Assembly (NCBI GenBank): GCA_009760855.2
Contig: WPIO01000049.1
Span: 2,872,501-2,936,500 of the forward strand
Direction of reading: 5' to 3'
Source: Cristatella mucedo
Taxonomy: Eukaryota > Bryozoa > Phylactolaemata > Cristatellidae
DNA: 64,000 bases
The notes beneath the pieces are model-generated. The model was not told the origin of the DNA. It did no database searches and was given only the letters and a program-made list of their open reading frames with translations. The translations under genes were made by a program, and so were the position numbers. This document shows, piece after piece, positions 28,601 through 37,399 of the stretch (its first letter is position 1; each line of letters starts with the position of its first letter).

Positions 28601-30066
28601 GGAGCATGCAACAGGAACGCAGCTCCTTGATTGGTCAGTCGAGGTTGGGAGGGCCCCCCCCCAGCCTAGTACAGCCTGATGGTAACATCTTGGTGCGGCA
28701 TTATCGTAGGTTGGGGTATGAATTCTCTATTACAATCTCAACATCATTCAACTAATAAATAAAACATTAACATCCATAATATTCGATTGCTAACGGCAGT
28801 GTAGCTCTACCCCTAGGTCACAGTCTGACCGCTGTAGACGATCCGTAGCACGATTCATCTCGGCCTCGAGAGTTTGTCGGCACGACCTTTTCATAACTTC
28901 GTGGCCGGGAGTTCCTTGCAGCGCTTTCAAATACATACATTGCATCTGGCTTTCAGCCAGCTGTCGTCGCGTCGTCATTGGCTTCTCAGCTACCAGCTCA
29001 GGTTTCACCAGCACTGGCTCCACCACCTCCTCCTGCCCTTGAGACGCTACTACCGCCTGCTCCTCCGACGTCTCTGCTTGCACTAAAATCTTCAGCGCCT
29101 CGTTGGACGCCGCCGCCTCCTGCTTCTCCGATTTGGCCTTCTCCTGCTCAACCACCGCCTCCGGCTCAGCCTTCTCTGGCTCCCATACCTTCGTCTGCCC
29201 TTCAGGCACTATAGCCGTCTGCTTCTTATGTGTCACCGCTTGCACTTCGGACGCCACCTCTGGCTGGCTCAAACATTGCCTCTAGTTCAGGCGTCGTCTC
29301 CCGCACAGCCATCTCTAGCTCCACTACCTTTGGCCTTCAGGCTCTGCCACCGTCTGCTTCTCAGATTTTGCTGCGTGCTTCTCAGACGTCGCCGCTTGCA
29401 CTAGCACATCCGGCGCCTCTTCGGGCGTCTCAGCCTCCTGCCTCTCCGATTCTGCTGCTTCCGGCTCAGCCTTCGCCACCGGCTCCTCAGCCTCCAGCTC
29501 TCGCAGTTGCCACATTACTCCACTTCTCGCCGACCTGCACTGGCTACCAGTCAAGCAACGGATTGACTTCAAGGTTTTGTCGTTCACTTTTAGGTTCCTT
29601 CATTCTATGGCTCCAGCCTATCTCTCCGATATACTCCCCGATCAGGCCAAGCATCGTACCACCCGCTTTTCGGAATCCAACAGTCTACCAATACCTCATA
29701 CAAACCTGAAATCCTTTGGAGACCGTGCATTTAGTTCATATGCTCCCAAAACATGGAACTCCCTCCCGACCTGCGTCAGAACATCCCCTGACCTGACCAC
29801 ATTTAAAAAGAGTTTAAAAACACACCTATTTAGGACACCTGTGGGTCCCTGTGATTCGTCCTTGATGTGCTTATGCGTGCTAACACTGTGCATGCTGCCA
29901 CTAACCACATTTGCATGCTGACCCTGTGCATGTCACCATTAGCCGTGTTATTCATGTTGTTTGTTTATCAAGCATGATTTTACTTACATTCAATTGCAGC
30001 TCCCTTTGCAGCAAATGTAAAGCGCCTGGAAAGAGATTAGGTTCTCTAAGGGCGCTTCATCGAGTG

Positions 30067-30105
<39 letters not shown>

Positions 30106-31904
30106 AACTTCCTCGGCCTTAACTAGCTCGGCAGAAGCTGCTCCATAACCGCCTCCTCCTTCGATACAGGCAACAACGACTGGGGTAGGCTGTGCAAGTT
30201 GGGACGAGCGATCCATGGCAGTGACAGAATTTATTTGCTGTGATCGTAATGGAGAATGCTTACGCCAGCCTACGACAGTGCTGCGCCCACTTGTTATCCG
30301 CCTGTACCAGGCCGACAATTCTCCCGACCTTGACTGACCAACCGAGGAGCAGCGTTTCTGCTTGGCCCTTGCAATAGCGCTAGCCAATCGGAGCTCAGCG
30401 TTCCTGGCTGCAGACGACGGAAGCTCCGGGTTAGATTGATGTCAGCAGAAAGAGTTGTTGATCAAACGCTGTCGAGTTTGATTGTGTTCCGAGTGCTACA
30501 TGTCGTTTGTTGTTTAGCAATACGCGTACAGATAAGCGCACAACAAAACCGAACAACACCGATTCCCTTAAAACTCTCCTATTTATTTCAAACCGCGTTT
30601 TTCAAGATTAGATCTCTCTATTCTTTTACTGCGCCCTCTATTAGGAATACCTCCACCTCAAGATTCGCATCGTACCGCCCTCTCAATTCGTTGATGTGTT
30701 CCTTCAGCGAATCTTCAGTTCACTTGAGACTTCACTCGTCTTGGTATATATAAATTAAACAAAGTTCATCCTGCTCGTGTATTCAGTTTACACCAACTGT
30801 AAATAGCGACTGTGGAAATATTGTGGAAACGTCTGCTTAGTCGTATGACATCTGGCAACAGCGAGACATGCACCTATACCCAGTACCACAAAGCTGGCAA
30901 TAGCTACCATTGCTCTAATACTCGTTTTGGACGTACGCCTTAATCGTTTGCAGCTCCCTGCTGTGGATCCGGCCGTTTGGGAAGAGCTAGATGATTAGAG
31001 GTCTAAGCTTTTCTATCCACGGAACCAAAGCAATGCTCCAGCGTGGATCCAGCATGGATGCAACGTACCCCAATTAAAACCATCTGCCGCACGTGCAACG
31101 AGAGCTCCATCAGATGGTTCTATGGAGCATGCGCCAGGCCATTTCTAGATCATTCAGGTACCGACGTGGTCTCAATAAAAGTTGATGATGGATGTCCATT
31201 TTTTCTTCGGAATAAATTGCTTCACATATGCAATAGCATCACAGAATGATATTGATGTTTACTTGAAACTGTCAAGTATATAAAGGCGCTTATACCTTTC
31301 CACGATGCAGTGTGCATGTGCTGCACCAATGGTTTGATGAATTATCAAGACCTGGCATATCCAAACAAATGAGTGCTGCTTTCGCGATCGTTTAGCTTGA
31401 AATTGCTTATTTGATGTCCTCGACTTGTATCGTACCAACCTAAAGCCTTCTTGCAGGACAGCTTCCTACATAAGTACATACCTAATAGCTGTTATCCTAC
31501 GGCTCGTCACGCGTGTGTGTGTGTGCGTGTCATGCCCAGAAGCACTGGCTGCTATTCATTCTCTGCGATGGTCATTAGCCCGTGTGCCAGCCCCTCGCCC
31601 CAACTTCCTTATAGCTCCGGGCTGGGGTCTAGCAGTCCGTCATCCGATGCCACGGTGAAAATGCACCGAGCCGACTAATGCGAGTCATATCTCTAACACG
31701 TTATTCCTTAAGCTCAGCAGCCACTCAGCCAGCGTTACCTGCCAGTGCCAGGATCGTCCCAAACGTCAAGCTCTGCCAGGGTGCTATCGTCAGAGTCCTG
31801 CCGTATTCGTCTCTGATGCTCTCGTCCGGGGCTGGTGGCGTACCGACTAATGCACTGCGGTTCGAGTCCCTGTCTGGAGCTTCCCAGCTTATCTTGCCGG
31901 TCAT
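10935..31904 (-). CDS. Opsin gene A, RGR/retinochrome-like, five coding exons
   Basis: The predicted protein has about 402 residues from five exons: 31904-31739, 26643-26443, 21930-21823, 21719-21337 and 11285-10935. All joins keep frame (intron phases 1, 1, 1, 0) with GT-AG borders. Visible features are an N-glycosylation sequon at N15, D97 in TM2, C124 in TM3 paired with C203 in extracellular loop 2, and E197 at the opsin 181-type counterion position. TM3 ends TRY rather than DRY. CWTPYA marks TM6 and PAILCKLSP marks TM7, with K332 as the presumed Schiff-base lysine. NPxxY is replaced by NGSIL. His at 127, three residues after C124, resembles vertebrate RGR. Known RGR proteins bind all-trans retinal and photoisomerise it; this role is inferred here. 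The start Met is conserved with gene B, and an in-frame stop lies just upstream. Introns are 5.1, 4.5, 0.1 and 10.1 kb and packed with repeats. The alternative is another tetraopsin subgroup such as peropsin. Confidence 0.85.
16060..18182 (-). mobile_element. LINE-A copy nested in opposite orientation
   Basis: The 3' tail is at about 16065-16140 and the sequence runs toward its truncated 5' end at about 18182, inside the endonuclease/RT linker. It contains a 220-residue open segment (16985-16323) covering the thumb/C-terminal region, with [20 protein letters not shown] and [18 protein letters not shown] motifs [18 protein letters not shown] lie near 17505-17560. A LINE-B tail fragment interrupts it at 17123-17250. 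Confidence 0.8.
17123..17250 (-). mobile_element. LINE-B 3' end fragment with (TAATG)n tail
   Basis: A (TAATG)n run of four to five units is followed by GTGGGTGTTACGCAGGAGAG and TATAGCCC. This matches 44355-44420 and 63842-63900, the 3' ends of the LINE-B family. It interrupts the LINE-A copy around it. Confidence 0.65.
18545..19040 (+). mobile_element. LINE-A C-terminal fragment
   Basis: Reads as the part after the RT core: a degenerate [17 protein letters not shown] block, then HCTWCKTL-type and DLHWFSVK-type remnants matching 15330-15650 and 58130-58480. No tail is present and there are multiple stops. It sits inside the satellite array. Confidence 0.75.
19563..19858 (-). mobile_element. 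LINE-A 3' UTR fragment
   Basis: Starts with an (AATAAT)-rich tail and TTTTTCTAGGCGCTTTACAC, then the 3' UTR with GGGATGACATGCATGGGGTC and ATCACAGGGACCCA. Truncated at about 295 bp, with no coding sequence. Confidence 0.8.
20735..20885. repeat. (CT)n microsatellite, imperfect
   Basis: Long CT run on the plus strand in intron 4 of opsin gene A, about 450-600 bases from the exon 4 donor. On the transcribed strand it would appear as GA repeats. Ser-Leu reading frames through it are artefacts. Confidence 0.95.
20960..21020 (+). mobile_element. LINE-A-type 3' tail, no body
   Basis: ACATGTAAAGTGCCAGAATA followed by GGTTCTCTGAGGGTGTAATT matches the LINE-A terminus. The bases just before it do not match LINE-A and resemble those before the tail at 10125. 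It is either a solo tail or part of a composite small element. Confidence 0.55.
21061..21235 (-). mobile_element. SINE1 copy
   Basis: Read on the minus strand it has box A (CACACTAGGTAAGGTGG), the central hairpin (GACCTCAGTCCCGAGGTC), box B GGGCTCAATTCC, and the family 3' body ending CTATACAAGAAGTGGTTGTT. It lies in opsin A intron 4, about 100 bases from exon 4. Confidence 0.8.
21337..21719 (-). CDS. Opsin gene A exon 4 (TM4, ECL2, TM5, ICL3)
   Basis: 383 nt, with acceptor ATCATAG|CC and a consensus donor ACGAAG|GTGAGA. TM4 reads [16 protein letters not shown]. The second extracellular loop reads [13 protein letters not shown], with Glu at the 181-type site and the disulfide Cys. TM5 is followed by an intracellular loop 3 of about 45 residues, longer than in vertebrate RGR, that ends NTTK. 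Confidence 0.85.
21823..21930 (-). CDS. Opsin gene A exon 3 (TM3)
   Basis: 108 nt, acceptor GAGCAG|GT and donor CTCAG|GTATGAG. It encodes [20 protein letters not shown] and then the TM3 end [12 protein letters not shown]. The first Cys is the conserved TM3 disulfide Cys. TRY stands where most class A receptors have D/ERY. Confidence 0.85.
22088..22225 (-). mobile_element. SINE1 copy, diverged
   Basis: Minus-strand box B reads GGCTCGAGTCC, followed by the body with AGCCAGTAAGGCTCTTCTGT and CAATATACAA. The hairpin is altered. It lies in intron 2 of opsin gene A. Confidence 0.65.
22602..22762. repeat. (GA)n then degenerate GACAGA-rich tract
   Basis: A perfect GA run of about 34 bp at 22603-22637 grades into GACAGA/GACAAA-like purine repeats. 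An Arg-Glu open frame through it is an artefact. Confidence 0.9.
23168..23620 (-). mobile_element. Two successive LINE-A 3' ends
   Basis: A tail-only copy at about 23168-23250 (ACTCAATTTCTTTCTAGGTA) is followed at 23296 by a second with (AATAAT)n, GCTCTTTATAAAGCACTCTC and the 3' UTR up to about 23600. Both have the same orientation and severe 5' truncation, and they lie about 50 bp apart in intron 2 of opsin gene A. Confidence 0.8.
24580..24765 (-). mobile_element. SINE1, near full length and well preserved
   Basis: On the minus strand: GCTGACTAGGTAAGGCGG (box A), hairpin CGACCTCGG/CCGAGGTCG, and box B GGTTCGAATCC. The body runs to AAAAAGAGGCAGTTAAATCA and GCTGGTATTTATTTTTAA. The intact 9-bp hairpin and box B make it one of the best copies. 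Confidence 0.85.
25438..25606. repeat. (GA)n microsatellite, imperfect
   Basis: Purine-rich GA repeat with interspersed AAAG and GGTAA units, in intron 2 of opsin gene A. On the transcribed strand it is CU-rich. Confidence 0.9.
25997..26066. repeat. 24-bp tandem repeat, three units
   Basis: GATTCAGTGGCTGTAGCAAC plus GAGA is repeated at 25997, 26021 and 26045 with one to three changes per unit. It lies in intron 2, about 380 bp downstream of opsin A exon 2 on the coding strand. Confidence 0.85.
26443..26643 (-). CDS. Opsin gene A exon 2 (TM1-TM2, first extracellular loop)
   Basis: 201 nt, with acceptor CGCAG|GG and donor CTGG|GTAAGC. It encodes the rest of TM1 ([14 protein letters not shown]), then TM2 with [11 protein letters not shown] including the conserved Asp, and ends RRWLFGAL before the loop Gly. 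Compared with gene B exon 2, 57 of 66 full codons specify the same residue by my count. Confidence 0.85.
26700..27640. repeat. Intron 1 segment of opsin A duplicated at 34.6-35.6 kb
   Basis: Matches 34600-35600 in order. Shared blocks include CGGCGAGGCGAGCA, GCAGAAGAGCTCAGAGT, TGTCGGGCTA and TTGAATTCAGA. It lies directly upstream of exon 2, so the copy at 34.6 kb marks a paralogous, decayed intron 1 (copy C). No coding sequence was recognised here. Confidence 0.7.
27650..27850 (-). mobile_element. SINE2, tRNA-derived, diverged copy
   Basis: Matches the copies at 35775 and 59030. The minus strand has a box-B-like GGGATCAATTTCC and a body ending in CCCCGCTCGCTCTGTATTTA. Box A is weak here. It occupies the same relative place in intron 1 as the gene B copy. 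Confidence 0.6.
28090..28412 (+). mobile_element. Old LINE-A relic in intron 1 (continues 30550-30735)
   Basis: Degenerate LINE-A sequence after the RT core (ACTGAGTTCTGCCAGCATAT). It is colinear with 59600-59870 in intron 1 of gene B. Its continuation resumes at about 30550-30735 after the DNA transposon and matches 59930-60130. The relic therefore predates the A/B duplication and later received the transposon. Confidence 0.65.
28425..28652 (+). repeat. Left terminal inverted repeat of the DNA transposon
   Basis: Begins GTTGTGAGC and includes GCGTATTGCTAAACAGCAAA, GCACTCGGAACACAA, TCAACAACTC, CTGAGCTCCAATTGG and TTGGTCAGTCGAGGTTGGGA. Each has its counterpart, reversed and complemented, in the right repeat in the same order. 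Confidence 0.85.
28790..30216 (-). pseudogene. Glu/Ala-rich repetitive protein of the DNA transposon, broken
   Basis: A minus-strand frame opens at an ATG (30216-30214) with [16 protein letters not shown], is cut by the LINE-A insertion (30106-29506), resumes as [20 protein letters not shown], and needs at least one or two frameshifts near 29330-29270. It then continues open for about 160 codons to 28790. The protein is rich in Glu, Ala, Lys and Gln, with a duplicated module ([18 protein letters not shown] against [18 protein letters not shown]). It ends in a more ordinary, basic segment ([19 protein letters not shown]). I do not recognise the family. It is probably coiled or disordered, and no catalytic motif is visible. 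It could be the element's own protein or a captured host exon. Confidence 0.5.
29506..30106 (+). mobile_element. LINE-A 5'-truncated copy inside the transposon
   Basis: Starts at the CAGTTGCCACATTACTCCAC block, carries the C-terminal coding segment and the 3' UTR (GTGATTCGTCCTTGATGTGC), and ends with AAAGCGCCTGGAAAGAG, GGGCGCTTCATC and (ATT)12. It is one of the best preserved LINE-A 3' ends in the window, so it is relatively young. Confidence 0.85.
30321..30544 (-). repeat. Right terminal inverted repeat of the DNA transposon
   Basis: On the minus strand this reads GCGTATTGCTAAACAACAAA, GCACTCGGAACACAA, TCAACAACTC, CTGAGCTCCGATTGG and TTGGTCAGTCAAGGTCGGGA. This is colinear with the left repeat, with scattered substitutions. 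Confidence 0.85.
30736..31738. other. Opsin A intron 1 proximal part, shared with gene B
   Basis: No gene. The stretch 30960-31260 resembles 60420-60670 in gene B intron 1, as expected for paralogous introns. A (GT)n run of about 16 bp lies at 31513-31530. Confidence 0.5.
31739..31904 (-). CDS. Opsin gene A exon 1 (N-terminus, start of TM1)
   Basis: It encodes 55 residues plus one base, beginning [10 protein letters not shown] and ending [12 protein letters not shown] lies four codons upstream in the same frame, so the start is well bounded. The donor is GGCAG|GTAACG. Gene B exon 1 has exactly the same length (166 nt), the same phase and a matching sequon at N15. Confidence 0.75.
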
Positions 31905-33809
31905 AGCTCTTCAAATGATATGCTTGTCTCCGTCTATTGAGCCGATGAAAACCGTGCACATTGGCTTACCACCTCGGACACCTGCTGTGTTCAGGCTGCT
32001 CGTGAACGCAGGGGTTGGTTCTCGAGTACGGATCTGCTTACCTGCTGCCGTCGTAGCTTCCTCCACCGTGCGGTTGAGTGGCTGCACAGCACCAGAGCTT
32101 CGGTCACACTGCGGCTAGTAGCATCATGCAGGGTTGTCAATCCTACTCAGTCCGACGTGCTTCATCCAATGGTCCAGCTGATGCTGGCTAATTAGTTGAC
32201 AATCAAAAAATTTGAAGAGGATTAGAAAATGCGAGCTTGAACTCGGCAAGAATTCTGTTGCGATTCAGCTGCACAGTCTGTCGATCATGGTGAATGGCAG
32301 CAATTGCGAAGAGTGGTGGCGATGGGCTCATCAAATTGATTAATTAGCAATCAGCATCGAGCGACTCAGTTGAAAGGCAATTGCCGCCGGGCTAGGGTCG
32401 TGCGTCTTGATGCCGGGAAGCGGCCAATAAGATGATAACCAGGTATGCCTTACATATATTAGGCATGCTCTGTCATTCGGCGGCCTAAGCAGCTGACTGC
32501 AGTCAAGGTTGGATCGTCGGTAACTTGCTCGAACTGATGCAGAAGTACTCACCGAATCGCTGACCTTCGAGCGAGGGCCTCGACATAGTCGAACAGTGCT
32601 CCGGCTCAGTAAAGCTATAGCCATCTATAGCCCAGCACTGCACCTTGCTCACACATTGGACGTACAACACATGACGACGGCCTCCTCGCTCAATTCGGTG
32701 AGCTTCTGCATCAGACAGGCCGGCCGTCTAATAGCTATACCGGACGCCAGGGTGTTTAAGGCGTCCCTGCTGTCAGAGAAAAGGACTTAGACTCGCTGGC
32801 TTCTCACAAGCAGACTTGCGAACTGTGCAGGCCTGTGGAACTATGATATTTAGGTGCACTTTCATCAGTAACGACGGACATAACTGTCGTTGCAAACAGG
32901 GTTTGCAGCTTCCACTTCCGGTCAGAGCTAGGCCACCAGTACAGCACTGAAAGTGTCATCTTAAGCCAAAGGGCGACGAATACTGGTGATATTGGGTATC
33001 ACGGCTGGTTACTTTTAGCTGCTGCTCCAAAGTATGCGCGTACAACAACAGTAGCAAGAACGCGACTGTGATAAAGAGCACTCACACCTTGTCATGTCGA
33101 GCATCCATACTGCAGACAAGTCTATCTGACGGCAGTGGACAGTTAAAGCATTCAACAACGGCCATCATTTACACGAACGGCTACCTGGCCTTGAGCTCGG
33201 GTCAGCTGCGATGCCAATGCCCGAGTTTGCAATCCTGACTACCCGCTGTGACTATGGCTTTTCATGCGGCCTCTGCAATAAGCCATCATATAATTGCCTA
33301 AAGGCAAATAACAACTAGCAGCCATAATTTGGCTGGTTCAGCTGGCTCTGCCTTTACATTGCCTCCCATTTAAATAAAGGCTGTGCTCGGCATCGAATAA
33401 AAAAGCTGCTGTGGTAGTTATGAAAATTCGGCCTTCTCAAGCTGTTACACAAATTGCTAGCGAGGATTTTCCCGTCGTCTCCTTCTAAGCTGCCACTGTG
33501 GCTGCCTTGACTTAATCTTCCTCACCAAAAGCCGTCACACCGAACGAGCTGGACTTCGAAGATTTGCCAGAATCATTTGCTTTTCATACTTTTATGTCGT
33601 CAGCACATCTATTATCTGGAGACAGACGAGTACCTTTTGCCATACTGCTATCTGAATATGTCTGAAATGATCTCATACTAGAACTAAATTAGTAATTTAG
33701 TCTTTGTTGTCAGCCTTTTGTTAAGTTACATAAATAATAATTGACAACAACTTTCCTATCTGCGAGGCCACGGCGGCTGCTGTTGCTGCAAAGAGCTCAT
33801 CCAAATAGC
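31905..33809. other. Opsin A 5' flank; paralogous with 36.1-38.0 and 60.9-62.6 kb
   Basis: The region just upstream of exon 1 contains GCGGTTGAGTGGCTGCACAG and further blocks that recur at about 36120 and 61080. These include a GCATCGAGCGACT-type block at 32355 that matches 61240. This should hold the promoter, but no TATA box or initiator could be assigned by eye. No separate gene was found. Confidence 0.5.
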
Positions 33810-34170
33810 CTCTTAAATATGGTGGCATACCTCAGGTCTCTGTGCTTGGTCATGAACTTTTCACGGTTTATACTCTCCCTCTTTCCGATTTGATTGCCAG
33901 GCATAATCTAGGCTTTTACTTCCATGCAGACGACACTCCAGTTGTACCTCTGTTTTGAGTCCTCCCAGCCCTCCGGCACCTCGAATTCTCTCAGCTTCCT
34001 TGCTGCATGTATTTATGACATCCACACCTGGATGGCAGCCGATCTTCTTATATTGAACGATGATAAAACCGCCTCTCTAGTTATAGGCAAACCAAGTGTG
34101 ACTCAGAAATCGGAAAGGTTAACTCTCAAACTTGGCGGATTTAGGGCGTCCGGTTTAGAGATTGCATGCC
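33810..34170 (+). mobile_element. LINE-A RT fragment around the catalytic motif
   Basis: Contains the RT motif C region (GFYFHADDTPVV; the family normally has YADD), then TASLVIGKPSVTQKSERLTL, matching 15190-15270 and 57990-58070. Both ends are truncated and frameshifted. Confidence 0.75.
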
Positions 34171-35442
34171 TATAGTTTTACGGTATGCAGCTCATCAGTT
34201 AAATGTGTCTTTTTTGGGGGAATGACTTGTAGAAGCTTGAAGCTTTGAGTTTAGTATTTAGTGCTTAGGTTTCACCGAGGAAATCGAAACGGAAGAGCTA
34301 TCTCTAAAAGTATTGATTTTAAAGCGAATTTATATACAGACACTAGCGATCTCTTTGGTAAGATATGGCCTCAGATTCCATAGCAAAAAGGTGAGCTTTC
34401 TGTTAGCGTTAGCGAAGCCGTATGACCTGGACTTCTTGACTAGCAGTGAGCGGCTTAGGCGTTGACTTGAACGGTGGCTCGCCGCTTGACCTTGACCGCC
34501 AATGGCTTGGAACTGCATTGGGTGGGGATCTTCCCTGCCCGCTTAAGCTGCATGGCGACGTCGTTTGGATGCCACTGGAGCACGGCGGCACAGAGTGACC
34601 TCGTCTACCTCGAGCCAAAGCCGCCGACGAGATTCTGCTAGAGCGGCACCGCTCAATTCTCGGCGAGGCGAGCAGTTGTTTGCTCATCGGCACAGCTGCG
34701 ACGCCTTTCTTCAACGCAAACAGACATCACCTCAACGATCTACCGGATGATGAGAGTATTCTCTTTCTCCGCGTTTCGATTTACCCCCTTCAATTCCGAC
34801 GTAGGACGGAGCGTCCTCGTGCGACTGATACCGATATATTACCGCACGAATGCATATGGCTGCTAGGCCATTTAAACGCAGTTAATGACATAATCAGCTC
34901 CAGAATTTACTAACGGCGAGTAACGTCCCGGCAGTTTGCAATCTAGCAGACGGTGGAACCCCGACCTTTCGCTGTGCAGAAGAGCTCAGAGTGCTAGCGT
35001 GCCTGCAGCTCCAGTAGCATGCCGAGCTAGCGCCTTACTGTCGGGCTAATGATAATCTATATGAGCTTAGCATGGCATTTTAAAGAGCTAAAGTCTAGTA
35101 GATGAGGATATAAAATTAATCATTTTTAAATTACCCTGACAGAAGGGGACCGTTTTCCAGGCAGCACTTCACCTAAATCAGAAAGGAAACAAGGGATTAG
35201 TAATGAAACCACCCACGATTTGTGCACATGCAGCTCATGAGGGCTTTAAGGTTTACTGAAGAGTATGAGGACAAATTCTGTAAAGAAGTAGTTGGATTGT
35301 AAGCGTTACTTTAGATTCTGCTCAATTGTTGCCTTTTTCCGATTTACGTTGGCTGACAGCTCCAAGTTGTCGGTCTCCGGGTGCTGAGAAGCACAGTCAC
35401 CGAAGGGGAATTGGCACTGATTAAAAACAATGCTGAATGACT

Positions 35443-35531
35443 TATAATAATAATAATACTAATACACTTGATAGAGCACCCTCAGATGACTCAATCTCTT
35501 TCTGGGTACGTTGCAGCTGCTGCTAAGGAGT
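35443..35531 (-). mobile_element. Solo LINE-A 3' tail, about 90 bp
   Basis: AATAATAATAATACTAATAC, a degraded GAGCACCCTCAGATGACTCA and TCTCTTTCTGGGTACG form the tail. The paralogous sequence at 27550-27560 lacks it: TGAGTGCC|TTGAATTCAGAG there against TGAATGAC[insert]TTGAATTCAGAA here. This defines the occupied and empty sites. Confidence 0.8.
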
Positions 35532-35774
35532 TGAATTCAGAAGAGCTGACAGTCGGCGTGGGGTAGCGTGATTCAATGCCGAGATTTAAATGTTTGGGGA
35601 CAAAGGTGAGGACGAAGGTATATTTACTCGATAAACGGCGCCTTGGAGTGAATGCGATTCACTTTTCGTGCGGTACATTCATCTAGGTGTGCCTGCCTCT
35701 TCGGCCATGTCGTCAAATGCTGGCTGACTTGACGGAAATCTCTCGAACTATCGTTTTTCTATAAATGAGAGCCA

Positions 35775-35995
35775 GATTGCGTAAAAATGCTAACTGTTAG
35801 AGCTAAGATAACTGTTTTACTTCAAAATACAATGCGAGCTGGGACCTCGTACTTTTTTACTGAGCGCAAGCAAAATAATTTGGCCTGGGAGCGGAAATCG
35901 AACCCGCGTCCGGTCCAGTCTACCGGGAGCCCTGTGCTCCCATTCATTAATGGTGCTGCATTCTCAGGTATGGAATCTACTTTACATTCAATATT
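35775..35995 (-). mobile_element. SINE2, tRNA-derived
   Basis: The minus strand carries box B GGGTTCGATTTCCGCTCCCA and a body ending CTGTATTTTGAAGT-like (here TTGTATTTTGAAGTAAAAC). It is preceded by a tRNA-like stretch, AATGGGAGCACAGGGCTCCC. Same family as 59030. Confidence 0.7.
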
Positions 35996-37399
35996 CAAAA
36001 TTGAGATCTATAGATTTTCCTTCAAATATTTCTAATCGCATGCTTCAGCTGAATCCCGGTTAGCTACGATAGCGATTGTGTGTATTTAAAACTTTAAATT
36101 TGAGATTGCTCCAACCTGCGGTTGAGCGGCTGCACAATGTCCGCACTTACTGTTGCACTGAGACTAGTAGTCCCATACGGGATTTCCGATTCTACACCAT
36201 CCAGCATGCTTCATCGAATGGTCTAGCTGACATCGGCTAATGAGTCAGCAATACTAAAATCAAAGAAAATTAGAAGATTCGAACTTAAATTCTGCGAGAT
36301 GGCAGCGATTTAGTAGGGCAGTCAATCGACCATGCTAATGGCAGGACTTTCACTGAGCTCAGGCGCACATCAACTTGATTAATCAGCGTTTGACATTGAG
36401 CGAAAGTCAGTTAAACGGCAATCGTTCCTTGTCTACGTCGTCATATTTAGTGCTGTGAAGCGGTCGCTAAGATAACTACCAAGCCTGACTTCCAGACATC
36501 ACGTGAACGCCACCGTTCGGCGGAGCTGGACGCCATCGTTCGGTGGAACTCGACCCCATCGTTTGTAGAATTGAAGCAGCTGCGTCCTAGCAGGATCTGT
36601 TTTGAGCCGGGACTTGCAGACCAATCCTGTTTGCAATGCCGTAAGAAGTTATTTCAGGCGTCAAAATAGTGTGGCACCCATTCTGCAATAGCTTTAATTT
36701 TCCTTGGCGTGTGTGTAGACACGTTCAGACGCACATGTGACCAGTGTCAAGGTGTTGTGGGAAGTGTTGATTTCGCTCCGCCTTCGTGTCCCCCTGCCTG
36801 AATTTCTGTTGCGTCCTGATGTACTCCCAAGCCTACATATCTATGATACGCCTCTATCTACACTGACCTTGGCGATGTGAGAACTGGCTTCGGAGCCATG
36901 GCATATTTTCGACAGCTAAGAATTAACGGTAAATAGCTAAAATTCAGTGGCTTCTTCTGCGTGCGCTTGGGGCGTTTTTTTTCCATTATAGCAGAAGCAT
37001 CCGATTACCCTGCACAGCAATTTGAGGATAACGAGTATTCAATTCGATATAAATCATCAGAATTCCTGTTTACTACTTGTCTGCGTGTGCACGCGCGCGC
37101 GCGCGTAGTTTAGGGGCTTTACAAAATTTTCTGCCATCGCTCTGTTCACATTGTTCGTACGATAGCCTAACGTTAGGGCTCTTCTGATACTATACGAATA
37201 ATAAGGCTGCTGAACAGTGAGGATAATACGGTCGGTAGCAGTCATCAATTGCCCGAGCGGGGAAATACTAGCTAAACGTCGGCGAACTGACGCGGTCGCC
37301 CAGCGCTCTATCTCGGTTGCCGTCCAGCGACCAACAGCCAGGCTGCAACACTCGACTGCTCCTCGGCAGTGTGGCCTATTTGAAGCCGAGCTCGGCGGC

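Larger units (their letters stand above)
28425..30544. mobile_element. DNA transposon with long terminal inverted repeats
   Basis: About 2.1 kb bounded by inverted repeats of about 225 bp. It includes a Glu/Ala-rich broken reading frame on the minus strand and a 0.6-kb LINE-A insertion, so the element itself was about 1.5 kb. It interrupts an old LINE-A relic, and gene B intron 1 (59.87-59.93 kb) shows the uninterrupted sequence. A clear target-site duplication was not found. No DDE/D transposase signature was recognised, so the superfamily is unassigned; it could be non-autonomous. Confidence 0.75.

Noticed and set aside
31678-32118. 146-codon plus-strand frame
   Set aside because: It is antisense to opsin A exon 1 and its flank; the minus-strand frame is the one conserved with gene B.
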